This document shows positions 21,861 through 23,379 of a stretch of 23,379 bases of DNA, one piece after another; position 1 is the first letter of the stretch; each line of letters opens with the position of its first letter. This DNA is from a virus. The stretch spans positions 1 to 23,379 of the IMG/VR virus record IMGVR_UViG_3300035698_003048; one strand, written 5' to 3'. A model generated the notes under the pieces. The model saw only the letters and a list, made by a program, of their open reading frames with translations, had not been told where the DNA came from and did no database searches. A program made the translations under genes and the position numbers.

Positions 21861-23379
21861 TTAGCTATCTGTCAACATAATATAATATGTTGTGCCGTTT
21901 ATTTCAGTTGTTAGCTTATGACTAAATTTTTCTTCTGCCGCATCTTCAGTCACTGTACCAACAAGGTTCAACCAAGAGTTGAATGTGCCAGAGTTAGCTA
22001 ATACACCAGCCACAATGTTAGGACAGCTATAAAGATTAAGTACTGTGTTAGCTGTAATAGTTGCATAATTAGCTGTACCATTCGTAGTAACATTTATACT
22101 GCCCCCATACACATTAACTGTGGGCGTTAAAGCACCTGTTGTTCTTGCAATATAGAAACCATTAGATGTAGTGGAAGATGTACTAGCTACGGTTATATTA
22201 CTATTATGTAAATTTATAGTACCCATAGCATTCCAATAAACAGCGTGTTCTTGCAGACAAGCACCAGAGGTTAATGTTAGGTTACAATTATATAGGTTAG
22301 CATCTGAATCTACATTATAAGCATATATACAGTAATTCTGATTATTACCGTTACTAGCTGTACTCGCAGTTACATTTATATCTGTGTTGTACATAAGAAG
22401 GTCACCAGCAGCTGTAATCATTCTGATACCACTAGAGTAAGTAAGTGTAGCACCAGCATAAGTAGACACAACATTTACAACTGTGTCTCGTATCTCGAAG
22501 TTGCCGTCAGCTATATTAATAGCATGAAGCTGATTTATCGCAGCGGCAGTACTAACATTAACTATACAATCATCTACATAGTTATAATCAGTTGCAGCAT
22601 CATTAGCTGAATTAATACCAAAGTGAGTATTTGCTGTAGCTGCTGTCACATTTATAGTAAACCCCCTAAGCATACAGCCACTAGACGTTCCGAAAGTTAC
22701 AGCGTTAGCATTAGCTTGAGTAATGATTGTATTTGTCTTACTACCAGTAGCTATTATATTAAGATTATCTAAATCATAAGTAACGGTTTCTGTGTATGTT
22801 CCCTCAGCTACTAGTATTGTATCTCCAGCACTAGCGTTATCTATACCTAATGTTATAGTTGCGTAGTCACCATTGGGTCCTACGGTAATGACATCAAGAT
22901 TTTCACCAGCACCAGCACCAGCACTGGGAGAAACTTGAAATGTAGGAGCTTGATTTATACCATTAGAGGTAAGTACATGTGTAGCAGTACCCACAGCTAC
23001 CGTATCAATAACACCAGCAGCACTCCAAGTGATAAGCTCTCCAGCTGTACCGTCAGCTAGCTTAGCTATCGTTAATGCCTTATCAGCTATAGCTGTAGCA
23101 TTACCCGAAGAGGTGACTACACCTGTAAGATTAGCATTAGTAGTTACTGTAGTTACTGTATCAGATAGTGTAGCTCGTGCTACGTGTAGGTTATCTACCT
23201 TAGTAGTTGAGGTTATTGCAAACGGTGCAGTACCAATAGCTAGGGTTGAAGTTATCGCACCCGTAGCACTTAAAGTACTAAAGGCTCCCGTACTTGCAGT
23301 AGCTGCCCCTACAGTAGTACCATCTATTGATCCACCATTGATATCTACAGTAGTAACAATACCTAAGTCAGCTACTGTC
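21861..23379 (-). CDS. Tail fibre/spike with repeats and a right-handed beta-helix (5' end outside window)
   Basis: The frame is open to the window edge, so about 505 residues are visible and the true start lies beyond 23379. The upstream part shows repeats of the VDINGGSIDGTTVGAAT, GAFSTLSATGAITSTLAIGT type common in phage fibre stems. Then comes a beta-helix start (VGPNGDYATITLGIDNASAG, DTILVAEGTYTE) with many short N-rich turns (YNCNLTL, LHNSNITV, VYGGSINV) typical of pectin-lyase-fold tailspikes. The end (HKLTTEINGTTYYIMLTDS) resembles fibre tips. It probably binds or cleaves host surface polysaccharide. An internal GTG at 22994 is only an apparent start. Confidence 0.8.
   Translation of the reverse strand, partial: TVADLGIVTTVDINGGSIDGTTVGAATASTGAFSTLSATGAITSTLAIGTAPFAITSTTKVDNLHVARATLSDTVTTVTTNANLTGVVTSSGNATAIADKALTIAKLADGTAGELITWSAAGVIDTVAVGTATHVLTSNGINQAPTFQVSPSAGAGAGENLDVITVGPNGDYATITLGIDNASAGDTILVAEGTYTETVTYDLDNLNIIATGSKTNTIITQANANAVTFGTSSGCMLRGFTINVTAATANTHFGINSANDAATDYNYVDDCIVNVSTAAAINQLHAINIADGNFEIRDTVVNVVSTYAGATLTYSSGIRMITAAGDLLMYNTDINVTASTASNGNNQNYCIYAYNVDSDANLYNCNLTLTSGACLQEHAVYWNAMGTINLHNSNITVASTSSTTSNGFYIARTTGALTPTVNVYGGSINVTTNGTANYATITANTVLNLYSCPNIVAGVLANSGTFNSWLNLVGTVTEDAAEEKFSHKLTTEINGTTYYIMLTDS

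Overview
The window is part of a tailed double-stranded DNA bacteriophage genome, or a close relative such as an integrated or satellite phage. It is AT-rich (roughly 40% GC by eye), densely packed, and most genes abut or overlap through ATGA/TAATG junctions with strong AAGGAGG-type ribosome binding sites. No rRNA, tRNA, integrase, insertion sequence or CRISPR array is visible. The host cannot be named from the sequence. The tail layout (a large beta-rich hub-like protein, three consecutive Ala/Gly-rich ejection-like proteins, a beta-helix fibre, no tape-measure gene) suggests podovirus morphology, but this is inference.

Layout: 1-4222 (+) carries a metallophosphoesterase, several hypothetical and micro-genes (some zinc-finger-like, one a 26-residue membrane peptide), a radical SAM enzyme split by a one-base frameshift, and a RepA/AAA-type helicase-ATPase. 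A hairpin and a near-consensus sigma70 promoter (TTGACA-17-TATACT, 4312-4340) then open a second rightward block, 4361-12842. It starts with a DUF6165-like protein and two minimal subunits of a thiamine-diphosphate enzyme (E1-alpha-like and E1-beta-like) with a small zinc-binding protein between them. A recombination/replication cassette follows: Fe-S PD-(D/E)XK nuclease, GroES-like co-chaperonin, Sak4-like ATPase, ssDNA-binding-like protein, HTH protein, a zinc-ribbon protein, a degenerate HNH endonuclease, and a uracil-DNA-glycosylase/DNA polymerase A fusion.

From 12832 to the right end every gene is on the minus strand, convergent with the polymerase. Read in its own direction (right to left) this late block runs: tail fibre/spike with a beta-helix (cut by the window end), membrane protein, fibre-like protein, hub/propeller-like tail protein, small structural protein, cupin-like protein, three putative internal virion/ejection proteins, a PurD-like protein missing the ATP-binding segment, a holin-like membrane protein and a small charged protein.

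Most unusual: the stripped-down thiamine-diphosphate enzyme pair, the truncated PurD-like gene in the virion block, the HNH gene inserted at the start of the polymerase with a recoded duplicate of the polymerase N-terminus, and two GC-richer structured noncoding segments (about 6150-6255 and 9100-9340). No stretch over 300 bases lacks a gene.
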